The notes beneath the pieces were generated by a model. The model saw only the letters and a program-made list of their open reading frames with translations, was not told the DNA's origin and did not search any database. A stretch of DNA of 64,000 nucleotides from Nonomuraea turcica (GTDB lineage: Bacteria > Actinomycetota > Actinomycetes > Streptosporangiales > Streptosporangiaceae): positions 1 through 64,000 of the forward strand of contig NZ_JAUZQF010000031.1 in assembly GCF_030718205.1 (NCBI RefSeq), written 5' to 3'. The position numbers and the translations under genes are program-made. Below, in pieces: positions 1 to 8,696 of this stretch. Within the stretch, counting starts at the first letter, position 1; each line of letters begins with the position of its first letter.

Positions 1-504
1 ACCTCGCGCAACAATCTGGCCGGCGCCTACCGGGAGGCGGGGGATCTGGGCCGGGCCATCCCGCTGTACGAGGCCACGCTGGCCGAGCGGGAGCGGGTGC
101 TGGGCGGCGACCACCCCGACACCCTGACCTCGCGCAACAATCTGGCCGGCGCCTACCGGGAGGCGGGGGATCTGGGCCGGGCCATCCCGCTGTACGAGGC
201 CACGCTGGCCGAGCGGGAGCGGGTGCTGGGCGGCGACCACCCCGACACCCTGACCTCGCGCAACAATCTGGCCGGCGCCTACCGGGAGGCGGGGGATCTG
301 GGCCGGGCCATCCCGCTGTACGAGGCCACGCTGGCCGAGCGGGAGCGGGTGCTGGGCGGCGACCACCCCGACACCCTGACCTCGCGCAACAATCTGGCCG
401 GCGCCTACCGGGAGGCGGGGGATCTGGGCCGGGCCATCCCGCTGTACGAGGCCACGCTGGCCGAGCGGGAGCGGGTGCTGGGCGGCGACCACCCCGACAC
501 CCTG
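1..504 (+). repeat. Four identical 126-bp tandem repeats
   Basis: Read base by base, units 1-126, 127-252, 253-378 and 379-504 are identical. The fifth unit (505-630) starts the same way and then diverges from about 570. Each unit encodes one 42-aa TPR. Perfect identity at silent positions points to very recent amplification or gene conversion. An assembler could collapse or expand such an array, so the copy number is uncertain. Confidence 0.95.
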
Positions 505-663
505 ATCTCCCGCAACAATCTGGCCGGCGCCTACCGGGAGGCGGGGGATCTGGGCCGGGCCATCCCGCTATATGAGACCACTCTCGCTGATTGCGAGCGG
601 GTGCTGGGCGCGGATCATCCTCTGACGAAGATTGTGCGAGACAACCTGGCAGCGCTTGGATAG
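1..663 (+). CDS. TPR-repeat protein, C-terminal part (5' end outside window)
   Basis: The frame is open from the first base, so this is the 3' end of a larger gene; the first in-frame start inside the window (97) is only a repeat-internal GTG. The protein is a run of 42-residue kinesin-light-chain-type tetratricopeptide repeats (HPDTLTSRNNLAGAY followed by a second helix ending in ERERVLGGD). The last unit is diverged and the protein ends shortly after TKIVRDNLAALG. The repeat family is the one found in the two NB-ARC receptors of this window, so a receptor with its nucleotide-binding domain upstream is the best guess, but the missing N-terminus cannot confirm it. The gene converges on a serine recombinase. 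Confidence 0.8.
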   Translation, partial: TSRNNLAGAYREAGDLGRAIPLYEATLAERERVLGGDHPDTLTSRNNLAGAYREAGDLGRAIPLYEATLAERERVLGGDHPDTLTSRNNLAGAYREAGDLGRAIPLYEATLAERERVLGGDHPDTLTSRNNLAGAYREAGDLGRAIPLYEATLAERERVLGGDHPDTLISRNNLAGAYREAGDLGRAIPLYETTLADCERVLGADHPLTKIVRDNLAALG

Positions 664-714
664 CGCACACCGCCGGAGAAAGGGGACCCATCCGTCAATC
701 CCGGTGATTCCTTG

Positions 715-1380
715 CTACTGGTGAAGCTCCTGGGCGGTGCCGCTTTGGCGGAGCTGTCCCAGGTCGGGGATGTGGTTGTACAGCGTCCCCGGCGAGACGC
801 CGAGCAGCTTGGCGATCGAGGTGATGGAGTTCTCCGGGTTGGGCAGCATGTCCCGGGCGGCGCGCAGCAGCTCGGGGGTGATGACGGTAGGGCGGCCGCC
901 GGTACGGCCTCGCGCCCTGGCGGCGGCCAGGCCGTCGCGGGTGCCGGCGACGATGAGTTCGCGGATGAACTCCGCGAGGGCGGCGAAGACGTGGAAGATG
1001 AGCCGGCCGCCGGGAGTGGTGGTGTCGAGGCTTTCGTGCAGCGAGGTGAAGCCGATCTCGCGGCGGCGAAGCTCGCCAACCATGGTGATGAGGTCGGCCA
1101 GGGACCGGCCGTAGCGGTCGAGGGAGGGCACGACGAGGGTGTCGCCTTCGTTCAGGAAGGCGTGGCAGGCGGTGAGCTCGGGCCGCTCGGCGTTCTTGCC
1201 GGACTTCTTGTCGGCGAAGATGCGCCGGCATCCGGCGGCCTTGAGCGCGTCCAGTTGGCGTTCGAGGTTCTGGCCGGCGGTGGAGACGCGGGCGTAGCCA
1301 ATGCGGATCTCGCTGCGGTAGGCGGGGAAGGCGGCCAGCGGGTCAGTGGGCGGCTGCAGGGCGTCGGTCACGCCTGTCAT
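715..1380 (-). CDS. Serine recombinase (resolvase/invertase type)
   Basis: A 221-aa protein. The N-terminal resolvase domain opens with IRIGYARVSTAGQNLERQLD, which contains the catalytic Ser, followed by the conserved LVVPSLDRYGRSLADL and the E-helix region ending in a GRPTV linker. A C-terminal Hin-type helix-turn-helix (ITSIAKLLGVSPGTLYNHI) follows. Length and order match small Tn3/Hin-like resolvases that cut at a nearby res site. The upstream DNA (1381-1500) has direct repeats and a palindrome that could be that site. It is convergent with the TPR gene fragment at 1-663. It probably served a mobile element whose ends are not obvious. Confidence 0.9.
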   Translation of the reverse strand: MTGVTDALQPPTDPLAAFPAYRSEIRIGYARVSTAGQNLERQLDALKAAGCRRIFADKKSGKNAERPELTACHAFLNEGDTLVVPSLDRYGRSLADLITMVGELRRREIGFTSLHESLDTTTPGGRLIFHVFAALAEFIRELIVAGTRDGLAAARARGRTGGRPTVITPELLRAARDMLPNPENSITSIAKLLGVSPGTLYNHIPDLGQLRQSGTAQELHQ

Positions 1381-1400
1381 TCTCTCAATAAACGGTGTTT

Positions 1401-1431
1401 CGGGGTTGTTGAACCGCCGGGGTTGTTGAAC
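1401..1431. repeat. Direct repeat, candidate res subsites
   Basis: The 14-mer cggggttgttgaac occurs at 1401-1414 and again at 1418-1431, just upstream of the serine recombinase start at 1380. A perfect palindrome, aacgatcgtt, lies at 1486-1495. Repeated sites in front of a resolvase gene commonly form its res site; that role is inferred. Confidence 0.45.
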
Positions 1432-1506
1432 GAGTTTTTGAAGGCTTTTCGAGGCTCTGGAGAGCCGGTTTCAAGATCTTCAGAAAACGATCGTTAAATG
1501 AAGGGA

Positions 1507-4302
1507 TCAACTCCCCCTCGACTCGGCGTCGCTCACCTTGCCAGTCCAGCGTGCGAGGCTGCGCCGGGTGGTCAAGGTGGAGGGGTGGTCGGTGCCGAGG
1601 ACGCGCTCGCGGATGGGGAGCAGGGCGGCGAGTTGGTCGCGGGCGGCGGCCGCATCCCCCGCTCGCCCCGTCCAGCAGGCGAGGTTATGTCGGGTGGTCA
1701 GGGCGTCGGGGTGTTCGGAGCCAAGGACGCGCTCCTCGATGGGCAATAAGGCGGCGTATTGGTCGCGGGCGGCCGCCGCGTCTCCCGCTTCTCCCGTCCA
1801 GGAAGCGAGGTTATGCCGGGTGGTCAAGGTGGAGGGGTGGTCGGTGCCGAGGACGCGCTCGCGGATGGGGAGCAGGGCGGCGAGTTGGTCGCGGGCGGCG
1901 GCCGCGTCTCCCGCTTCTCCCGTCCAGCCGGCCAAGTTATGTCGAGTGCCCAGAGTGGAGGGGTGCTCGGCGCCGTGCACGTGTTCGCGGATGGGGAGCA
2001 GGGCGGCGAGTTGGTCGCGGGCGGCGGCCGCGTCTCCCGCTTCTCCCGTCCACGACGCGAGCTGATGTCGGGTGGCCAAGGTGGAGGGGTGCTCGGCGCC
2101 GTGCACGTGTTCGCGGATGGGGAGCAGGGCGGCGTACAGATCGCGGGCGGCCGCCGCATCCCCCGCCTGTCCCGTCCAGGAAGCGAGGTTATGCCGAGTG
2201 GTCAAGGTGTCGGGGTGCTCGACGCCGTCCATACGTTCGCAGATGGGAACCAGGGCGGCGTACAGATCGCGGGCGGCCGCCGCATCCCCCGCCTGTCCCG
2301 TCCAAGAGGCGAAGTGGTGACGGGTGAGCAAAGTTTCAAAGTGCTCGGCACCGAGCACACGCTCCTCAACGGACAACAAGGCGGCAAGCTGGTCCCGGGC
2401 GGTGGCCGCGTCTCCTGCCTCCCCAATCCAGTGGGCGAGGTGGTGCCGAGTATTAAGGGTATCGAGGTGCTCGGCGCCAAGGACGCGCTCCTGAATGGGG
2501 AGCAGGACAGTGCACTGGTCGCGGGCGGTGGCCGCATCCCCCACCTGTCCTGTCCAGCGGATGAGATGATTTCGCGTGGTCAGGGTGGCGGGGTGGTTGG
2601 CACCGTGCACATGTTCGCAGATGGGGAGCAGGGCGGCGAGTTGGTCACGGGCGGCGGCCGCGTCCCCCGCCCGGCCTATCCAGTGGGCGAGGCTTTGTCG
2701 AGTGGTCAAGGTGTCGGGGTATTCGCTGCCGAGCACACGTTCCTCAACGGACAGCAATGCAGCAATTTGGTCGCGGGCGGCGGCCGCGTCTCCTGCCTCC
2801 CCCGTCCAGTGGGCGAGGTGGTGCTGTGCGTTCAGAGCGTCGGGGTGCTCGGAACCCCGAGCGTTGACGGCATGCGCGTGAATCTGTTGCTGAAGGTTGA
2901 TGGCGGTGGTGTAGTCGCTGCTGGCGCCAAGGTAGGCCACCACCTGCCGTAGGCCCCATGAGTCAAGCGGCAGAACAACGCGAGCATGCGGCAGGAGAGC
3001 GCGGTAGGCGGGCCAGTTGCTCGGTTTTTCCGGGTTGCCGGGCAGGGCGGTCAGCAGCAGATCGGCGGCCTTGCGGCGGACGCTCTCGCGCTGGTCGGGG
3101 CTGAGATGGTGCAAGGTGACAGCCTGGATGAGCCGGTGCACGCTGACCAAGTCCTCAGGCTCGCCGGGCTGGAGGTCGACGGGGCTGGGCGTGAGGGTGA
3201 TCAGGCTGTAGGAGGCCAGCAGGGCCAGCGCCTCGCCGACCTGGAGGGGGTCGGTCTCTGGCAGGCCGTCCGGGACCGAGCAGGGCAGGTTGTCGGGGGC
3301 GTAGCAGGCCAGCAGGTTCAGCACGCGAATGGCCAGCGGGTTGATGGCCTGGATGCGGGCATGGCTGAGGGTCAGCACCTTGGCCACCACCCGCTCGGCA
3401 TCGCCTCCGGCCGATGTGGCGGTGGCGTACATGCGGGCCGGGATGTCCTTCAGCAGCTCCAGATACCTGGACAGCGTCATGCGGGGGGTGCGGGCGATGT
3501 AGGCGCCGGCCTGGGTCAGCGCCAGTGGCAGATCCCCCAAATGTTCGGCCAGCTCCTCCAACGCGTCGGCGTTGGCGGCGTCGGGCGGGCCGATCAGGTC
3601 GGCCAGCAGGGCGATGGCGGCCGGGCGCGACAGCAACTCCAGGCGGAGGGGGGTGATGCGCAGGTGGCGCCAGCCGATGTCGCGCCGGGTGGTGATCAGG
3701 ATGTGGCCGTGGGCCAGCTGGCCCAGGTACGGCTCGACATGGGCGACCTCGTCGACGTTGTCGAAGATGACCAGCCAGCCGGGATGGGCTGCCAGCCAGC
3801 TCAGCGCCCAGGCGGCCGCCTCTTCTATGGTGGCCTGCTCGGCGGCCACCGAGTCAATGCCGCAGGCCAGTGCCCGGGCCAGGGCGGCCAGCCCGGCACG
3901 GATCTGCTCCGGGCCGTCGGCGTCGATCCACCACACCAGCCGGTACTCCTGCCGGTGGCGGTGGGCGTACTGCAGCGCCAGTTCGCTCTTGCCGACGCCG
4001 CCCAGCCCGAGCACGGCCTGACTGATCACCCCGGGCCCGGTCTCCTCCTGCAGCGCCTGACGTAGTGCGGTCAGGGCCGTATCGCGGCCGACGAAGGCCG
4101 CGGCCGGACGGCGCGGCAACCCGGCCAGCCCGACGGGGACCTGCACGGTGCCGGCCTCGGGCAGCGGCCGCCGCGGAACCTGCTGGGTGATCTGGTTGAC
4201 GGTCTGGTCGCGAGCCGCCTGGTACAACCGACCTTGGTCACGAGCGGCGCCGTCCATCCGGACATCTGGCAGATCCGGCAGGTCGGCCGAGGGGGTGGTC
4301 AT
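1507..4302 (-). CDS. NB-ARC/TPR receptor (bacterial NLR-like) with N-terminal amyloid-like motif
   Basis: A 931-aa STAND ATPase. Residues 16-37 carry a short motif with core YQAARDQTVN. An NB-ARC domain follows, with P-loop GLGGVGKSE near residues 99-107, Walker B-like WLVIFDNVDE, ILITTRRD and GDLPLALTQAGAY. The C-terminal half is about ten 42-aa kinesin-light-chain TPRs (consensus HPSTLTTRHNLASWTGEAGD) plus a partial unit. The ATG overlaps the stop of the upstream small TM gene by 4 bp (ATGA), implying translational coupling. By analogy with NLRs linked to bacterial amyloid signalling sequences, ligand sensing by the TPRs would oligomerise the ATPase and let the N-terminal motif template the same motif in the partner. 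That function is inferred. The C-terminus stops mid-repeat, so slight truncation is possible. Confidence 0.85.
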   Translation of the reverse strand: MTTPSADLPDLPDVRMDGAARDQGRLYQAARDQTVNQITQQVPRRPLPEAGTVQVPVGLAGLPRRPAAAFVGRDTALTALRQALQEETGPGVISQAVLGLGGVGKSELALQYAHRHRQEYRLVWWIDADGPEQIRAGLAALARALACGIDSVAAEQATIEEAAAWALSWLAAHPGWLVIFDNVDEVAHVEPYLGQLAHGHILITTRRDIGWRHLRITPLRLELLSRPAAIALLADLIGPPDAANADALEELAEHLGDLPLALTQAGAYIARTPRMTLSRYLELLKDIPARMYATATSAGGDAERVVAKVLTLSHARIQAINPLAIRVLNLLACYAPDNLPCSVPDGLPETDPLQVGEALALLASYSLITLTPSPVDLQPGEPEDLVSVHRLIQAVTLHHLSPDQRESVRRKAADLLLTALPGNPEKPSNWPAYRALLPHARVVLPLDSWGLRQVVAYLGASSDYTTAINLQQQIHAHAVNARGSEHPDALNAQHHLAHWTGEAGDAAAARDQIAALLSVEERVLGSEYPDTLTTRQSLAHWIGRAGDAAAARDQLAALLPICEHVHGANHPATLTTRNHLIRWTGQVGDAATARDQCTVLLPIQERVLGAEHLDTLNTRHHLAHWIGEAGDAATARDQLAALLSVEERVLGAEHFETLLTRHHFASWTGQAGDAAAARDLYAALVPICERMDGVEHPDTLTTRHNLASWTGQAGDAAAARDLYAALLPIREHVHGAEHPSTLATRHQLASWTGEAGDAAAARDQLAALLPIREHVHGAEHPSTLGTRHNLAGWTGEAGDAAAARDQLAALLPIRERVLGTDHPSTLTTRHNLASWTGEAGDAAAARDQYAALLPIEERVLGSEHPDALTTRHNLACWTGRAGDAAAARDQLAALLPIRERVLGTDHPSTLTTRRSLARWTGKVSDAESRGS

Positions 4303-4781
4303 GGCTCGTTGATGGTCTGGTCGCCGCCGGCCTGATACACCCGGCCCTGGTCTGAGGCCTGCGCCCGCATCTGCACGTTCCGCGCGCCGTCACCGGTGGA
4401 GATGATGCCGGTGTTGTCGCCGCCAATGGCGACCGACCGCTCGCCTTCGGCCGACACCTGAAGGGCTTGCTGCTCAGCGGCCGCCGTCTCGGGCTGGGTG
4501 ATGCCGGCCGGGGTGCGGTCGGCGCGCGTCTGCGCGCGCAACGCCACCACCGCGACCACGAACCCGGCCGCACCCAGCAGCATGCCGGCGAACATGCCGA
4601 TCACGCTGCCCCGTTGATCCAGGGTGGCCAGCAGTTCCGGGGGCAGGTCCAGCGGATCGGCGAAGAACCACAGCAGCCCCGCTACCAGAGAGGCCGCCAG
4701 CAACACGAGCGCGATGATCGCCATGCCGCGCCACAGCCGCGAGCCCGCCGCTCGCCCCGCCTCGGGCATCGTCTTGGACAT
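4299..4781 (-). CDS. Two-TM protein with two C-terminal amyloid-like motifs (putative effector)
   Basis: A 160-aa protein with hydrophobic segments at about 18-40 and 58-81 and a charged, flexible linker. Its tail holds two motifs in tandem. The first, residues about 111-132, has core SVAIGGDNTGIISTGD. The second, about 139-159, has core YQAGGDQTIN and nearly matches the N-terminal motif of the NB-ARC receptor encoded next (shared DQGR(V/L)YQA). The receptor start overlaps this gene's stop by 4 bp. This order and the position of the motif at the extreme C-terminus are those of effectors in BASS/NLR pairs. The usual partner is a BELL-domain protein; here a membrane protein takes that place. 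A membrane-damaging role is inference. The SVAIGGDN motif may answer to a different receptor. Confidence 0.75.
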   Translation of the reverse strand: MSKTMPEAGRAAGSRLWRGMAIIALVLLAASLVAGLLWFFADPLDLPPELLATLDQRGSVIGMFAGMLLGAAGFVVAVVALRAQTRADRTPAGITQPETAAAEQQALQVSAEGERSVAIGGDNTGIISTGDGARNVQMRAQASDQGRVYQAGGDQTINEP

Positions 4782-4988
4782 GCCTTCAGAATGCTCCCGA
4801 ACCGGCGCGATCGGGGCCCCAAGTAGCGAACGCGTTACTTGCGATCACACCTCCGTGAAACGGTCGTTTGCGGGACAAGTGTCGATGGGCCGTGTGGTGA
4901 TCGCGTTTCCGCAGGAACGAGCGTCCCGAAACCCATTGTCACTTTCTGAAGTCGCGTGCACGGACGTCCTGGGCATTCGCGGCTCTGT

Positions 4989-5029
4989 GCAGAGGACTGT
5001 GAAGCACCGGATTGTCAGCAGTCCTCTGC
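4989..5029. promoter_or_regulatory. Perfect 11-bp inverted repeat upstream of tniA
   Basis: gcagaggactg (4989-4999) and its exact complement cagtcctctgc (5019-5029) are separated by 19 bases and end 50 bases before the tniA start. It could be an operator or a transposase-binding site near the element end. The core gtgcagaggact recurs within the recombinase-type repeat near 40 kb. No -10/-35 pair could be assigned with confidence. Confidence 0.5.
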
Positions 5030-5078
5030 GCTACGGTGCGTTTGTTCCGTACTCGCGTGCGCGACGGTGAGGTCCGGC

Positions 5079-6746
5079 ATGGACGGCGGCCAGGCGCAGA
5101 TCATCGAACAGGGCGTGCTGACCGCCCCGGATGAGGCATGGGACGTGGCGGTACGCCAGGCGGAGGTGATCGGCCAGCTGGCCGCCGGGCCACGGGTGGG
5201 ATTGGCGGCCGCGGACGTGGCGGCAGACGAGCTGGGGATCTCACGGCGGCAGGTGTACGTGCTGCTGGGCCGGTGGCGTGCGGGTGAAGGCGTCGTCTCA
5301 GACCTGCTGCCCCGGCGCTCCAGCGGCGGCCGACGACTCGGCCGGTTGCCGGCGGCGGTCGAGACGGTGATGACCGAGGTGATCCGTTCGCGGTATCTGA
5401 ACCGGCAGCGGCGCTCGGTGGCGGCGGTCTACCGGGAGGTCGTACGCCGGTGCCGGGCCGGCGGGCTGCCGGTCCCGGCGCGCAACACGCTGGCACGGAG
5501 GATCGAGGCGCTGGATCCGGCGGCGGCCGCCGCGGCGCGGGAGGGCGCAGACGGGGCGCGCCGTCTGCGGCCGGCGGGCGGCGATCCGCCGAAGATTGAG
5601 GATCTGCTGCAGCAGGTCCAGATCGACCACACGCCGGTCGATCTGGAGGTGGTCGATGAGCGGCATCGGCTGCCGATCGGCCGCCCGTACGTCACTGCGG
5701 CTATCGATGTGGCTAGCCGCTGCGTGGTTGGCCTGGTGGTCACGCTGGAGGCGCCCTCGGCGCTGTCGGCCGGGCTGTGCCTGGCGCACACGGTGTGTGA
5801 CAAGCGGCTGTGGCTGGAGCGGCTCGGGATGGAGGCGGTGGCCTGGCCGATGAGCGGCAAGCCGCAGGAGATTTACGTGGACAACGCCGCCGAGTTCCGC
5901 AGCGAGGCGCTGCGCCGGGGCTGCGCTCAGCACGGGATCACGCTGGCGTACCGGCCCAAGGGCATGCCGCACTTCGGCGGCGTCATCGAGCGGCTGATCG
6001 GCACGATGATGCAGATGGTGCACGAACTGCCCGGGACCACCTTCTCCAACCCGGCCGAGCGCGGCAGCTACGACAGCCAGGCCAAGGCGGTGCTGACCGT
6101 CGCCGAGCTGAACCGGTGGCTGGCCCTGGCGGTGGCCGCCTACCACGGCCAGGTGCACGCCACGCTGGGCCAGACCCCGGCCGGGCGGTGGGCCGAGGGC
6201 GTCGCGGCCGGCGGCCGCCCCGCGACGGTGACCAGCGCGACGGCGTTCCTGGTCGACTTCCTGCCGGTGATCCGGCGGACGCTGACGCGGACCGGCTTCA
6301 CCATCGACCACGTGCAGTACTACAGCGACGCGCTCAAGCCCTGGATCGCCCGCCGGGACCGGCTGGAGAAGCTCGTGCTACGCCGCGACCCGCGCGACCT
6401 CTCCCGGATCTGGGTGCTGGACCCCGACGGGCACGCCTACCTGCCGGTGCCGTACCGGACGCTGTCGCGCCCGCCGATCAGCGTGTGGGAGCAGCGTGCC
6501 GCGATCGCCCGGCTGCGCAAGGAGGGCCGCGCCCAGGTCGATGAGAGCGCCCTGTTCGCCATGGTGGAGCAGATGCGGCAGATCACCGAGGATGCGGCGG
6601 CCAAGACCCGTCGGGCCCGCCGGGAGGTGGAGCGCCGCTCGGCGACTCCCGCGCCGCAGACAGCAGGGCCGCCGCCTCCACCGCCGGTCGAGGGGTGCGC
6701 GGACGGGGAGCCGGTGCGGCCGTTCGAGGTGATCGAGCAGTGGTGA
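5079..6746 (+). CDS. tniA: TniA-like DDE transposase (Mu/Tn7 TnsB superfamily)
   Basis: The ATG at 5079 is preceded by a good ribosome site (ggtgagg), giving 555 aa; the frame is open upstream to 4956 but that part is not convincing. An N-terminal helix-turn-helix region (LGISRRQVYVLLGRW) is followed by an integrase core with DDE residues in QIDHTPVDL, IYVDNAAEF and GGVIERLIG, then a Mu-type C-terminal beta-barrel region. It cuts the transposon ends and joins them to target DNA. The stop overlaps the tniB start. Length matches TniA of Tn5053/Tn402 (about 559 aa). Confidence 0.88.
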   Translation: MDGGQAQIIEQGVLTAPDEAWDVAVRQAEVIGQLAAGPRVGLAAADVAADELGISRRQVYVLLGRWRAGEGVVSDLLPRRSSGGRRLGRLPAAVETVMTEVIRSRYLNRQRRSVAAVYREVVRRCRAGGLPVPARNTLARRIEALDPAAAAAAREGADGARRLRPAGGDPPKIEDLLQQVQIDHTPVDLEVVDERHRLPIGRPYVTAAIDVASRCVVGLVVTLEAPSALSAGLCLAHTVCDKRLWLERLGMEAVAWPMSGKPQEIYVDNAAEFRSEALRRGCAQHGITLAYRPKGMPHFGGVIERLIGTMMQMVHELPGTTFSNPAERGSYDSQAKAVLTVAELNRWLALAVAAYHGQVHATLGQTPAGRWAEGVAAGGRPATVTSATAFLVDFLPVIRRTLTRTGFTIDHVQYYSDALKPWIARRDRLEKLVLRRDPRDLSRIWVLDPDGHAYLPVPYRTLSRPPISVWEQRAAIARLRKEGRAQVDESALFAMVEQMRQITEDAAAKTRRARREVERRSATPAPQTAGPPPPPPVEGCADGEPVRPFEVIEQW

Positions 6747-7705
6747 GCCACGAGCCGGACGTCGAGCCGGACATTGCGCCGGAGTTCGAGATCGAGCTGG
6801 AGCCAGGGCGGGTGGAGGATCTGTCGCACCTGCATGAAAGCGCCCGGCCGGTGGCCCGGTTGCCTGCCGCCGAGCGGCTGGCCCGGGTCCGGGCGGATCG
6901 GTGGATCGGCTACACCCGCGCCACCCAGGCGCTGGACCAGCTGCACACCTTGCTGGACTGGCCGGCCAAGCAGCGGATGCCGAACCTGCTGGTGATCGGG
7001 CCGACCAACAACGGCAAGTCGATGATCGTGGAGAAGTTCCGGCGCTCGCACCCGCCGATCTCGCACCCGGACGCCGAGGAGATCCCGGTGCTGGTCGTGC
7101 AGATGCCCTCCGATCCGCACGTGGCCCGCTTCTACACCGGGCTGCTGAGCGCGCTCGGCGCGCCGCTGCGCCCCCGGCAGCGGCTGGCCGAGCTGGAGCA
7201 GCTCGCGGTGCGGCTGCTGCGGCAGGCCGCCGTGCGGATGCTGGTGATCGACGAACTGCACAACGTGCTGGCCGGGCGCGACGGGGCGCGCCGCGAGTTC
7301 CTCAACCTGCTGCGCTTCCTGGGCAACGAGCTGAAGATCCCGCTGGTCGGCGTCGGTACCCGGGACGCCTACCTAGCGATCCGCTCTGATGACCAACTGG
7401 AGAACCGCTTCGCCCCGTTTGTGCTGCCGCGCTGGGAGCCCGGCCGGGAGGCGAGCACGCTGCTGGCCAGCTTCGCCGCCGCCTTCCCGCTTCGCCGCCC
7501 CTCCTACCTGGCCACCCCGGAGATGACCGAGTACCTGCTGACCCGCAGCGAGGGCACCATCGGGGAGCTGGCTGCGCTGCTCACCGAGGCCGCCGTCGCG
7601 GCGATCGAGTCCGGCGAGGAGGCCATCACCCAGCGCACCCTGCTGCTGGCCTCCTACACGGGCCCGACCGAGCGGCGCCGCAAGTTCGAACGCGAGCTGG
7701 CATGA
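6743..7705 (+). CDS. tniB: TniB-like AAA+ ATPase (transposition target selector)
   Basis: The GTG at 6743 overlaps the tniA stop by 4 bp (GTGA), giving 320 aa. It has Walker A GPTNNGKSM, Walker B LVIDELHNVL and sensor GVGTRDAYLAI, as in TniB/TnsC ATPases. These polymerise on target DNA and activate the TniA transposase. A C-terminal winged-helix-like segment contains EGTIGELAALL. The next gene starts inside its stop codon (ATGA at 7702). Confidence 0.88.
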   Translation: MSHEPDVEPDIAPEFEIELEPGRVEDLSHLHESARPVARLPAAERLARVRADRWIGYTRATQALDQLHTLLDWPAKQRMPNLLVIGPTNNGKSMIVEKFRRSHPPISHPDAEEIPVLVVQMPSDPHVARFYTGLLSALGAPLRPRQRLAELEQLAVRLLRQAAVRMLVIDELHNVLAGRDGARREFLNLLRFLGNELKIPLVGVGTRDAYLAIRSDDQLENRFAPFVLPRWEPGREASTLLASFAAAFPLRRPSYLATPEMTEYLLTRSEGTIGELAALLTEAAVAAIESGEEAITQRTLLLASYTGPTERRRKFERELA

Positions 7706-8679
7706 CTCACGGGGACCTGCCGGACGCTCTGCGCCGCTGGCCCGTCCACCCCGAGCCCGGCCCCGGCGAGGCGCTCACCTCCTGGCTCGGCCGTCTCGCC
7801 GGGTTGTACCGGCTGTCGGTCGAGCAGCTGCTGGCGCACAACCTCGGCGCGGCGTCGGCCGAGTTCGACCGCGGCGCGGACCTGGACTACCAGGCGCCCA
7901 CGATCATCGTGCACGCGCTCGCCGCACGGACCGGCGTCGAGGTGGACCGGTTGCGCCGGATGACGATCGCCGGGTGCGTGCCGTGGCTGGCCGACACCCT
8001 GAACCCCGCCGAGGGCCCGCAGGCCTTCGCCGACTACGTTCGAAAGGAGTCGGTGCTGCTGCCACCGGGCCAGGCCGGATACCACGTGATCAATCGCTGG
8101 CGGCCCTGGCTGCCGCTGAGCGGCCGCCCATGGCGGACGGCCCGGCGCATCTGCCCCACGTGCGCAGCCGACCCGGGGCGCGGCGTCGTCTTGCTCGCCG
8201 CGCTCCCCCTCATGGCCAGCTGCGCGGAGCACGGCTGCTGCCTGGAGAACCTTCACGACGTTCGCCGGGCCCACCGCTACGGCGAGCCGATGCCCCCGCG
8301 CCCGGTCCCGGACGCCGTCGCCGCGTTGGACCGGCTCACCTTCGAAGGCATCGCCACCACGACCGTCACCCTGCCCGCGCAGACCGTGCACGTCGGGGAG
8401 TGGCTGCGGCTGCTGCGGACGCTGCTGGACGAGGTCAGCATGGTCGACTCCCGGGCCGGCCCCGGCTCGGCCGCCGTCCTGCACCAGATCTGGGACACCG
8501 CTGGCCTGCCGTTCCGGGCGGGCCTGTCCTTCTGGCGGCCGTACGAGCGGCTGAGCCCGCCACGTCAGGAAGCGATGCTGCACGCGGCGGCCACCGCGGT
8601 GCAGCTGGCCGCGAACGGGAGGATCGTGCCCTGCGGCACGCTCGGCTCGGCGCTGCAGCCCGCTCCACATCGGCGGTAA
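7702..8679 (+). CDS. tniQ: TniQ family protein
   Basis: A 325-aa protein, start overlapping the tniB stop by 4 bp. The N-terminus (PGEALTSWLGRLAGLYRLSV) is the conserved opening of TniQ/TnsD proteins. A zinc-finger-like region follows (RICPTCAADPG, then a CAEHGCCLENLH block), matching the usual C-x2-C and H/C pattern of the family. TniQ is needed for targeting in Tn5053 and in Tn7-like elements. The C-terminal quarter is less conserved. Gene order tniA-tniB-tniQ supports the call. Confidence 0.85.
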   Translation: MTHGDLPDALRRWPVHPEPGPGEALTSWLGRLAGLYRLSVEQLLAHNLGAASAEFDRGADLDYQAPTIIVHALAARTGVEVDRLRRMTIAGCVPWLADTLNPAEGPQAFADYVRKESVLLPPGQAGYHVINRWRPWLPLSGRPWRTARRICPTCAADPGRGVVLLAALPLMASCAEHGCCLENLHDVRRAHRYGEPMPPRPVPDAVAALDRLTFEGIATTTVTLPAQTVHVGEWLRLLRTLLDEVSMVDSRAGPGSAAVLHQIWDTAGLPFRAGLSFWRPYERLSPPRQEAMLHAAATAVQLAANGRIVPCGTLGSALQPAPHRR

Positions 8680-8696
8680 GGCAACGGGTGAGGCGG

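Noticed and set aside
1..504. Regular repeats that could be mistaken for a CRISPR array
   Set aside because: Units are contiguous 126-bp coding repeats without spacers, in one open frame.
1538..2952. Long plus-strand ORFs opposite the 1507-4302 receptor repeats
   Set aside because: They repeat with the same 126-bp period as the TPR array and have no start, motif or composition of their own; they are shadows of the repeats.
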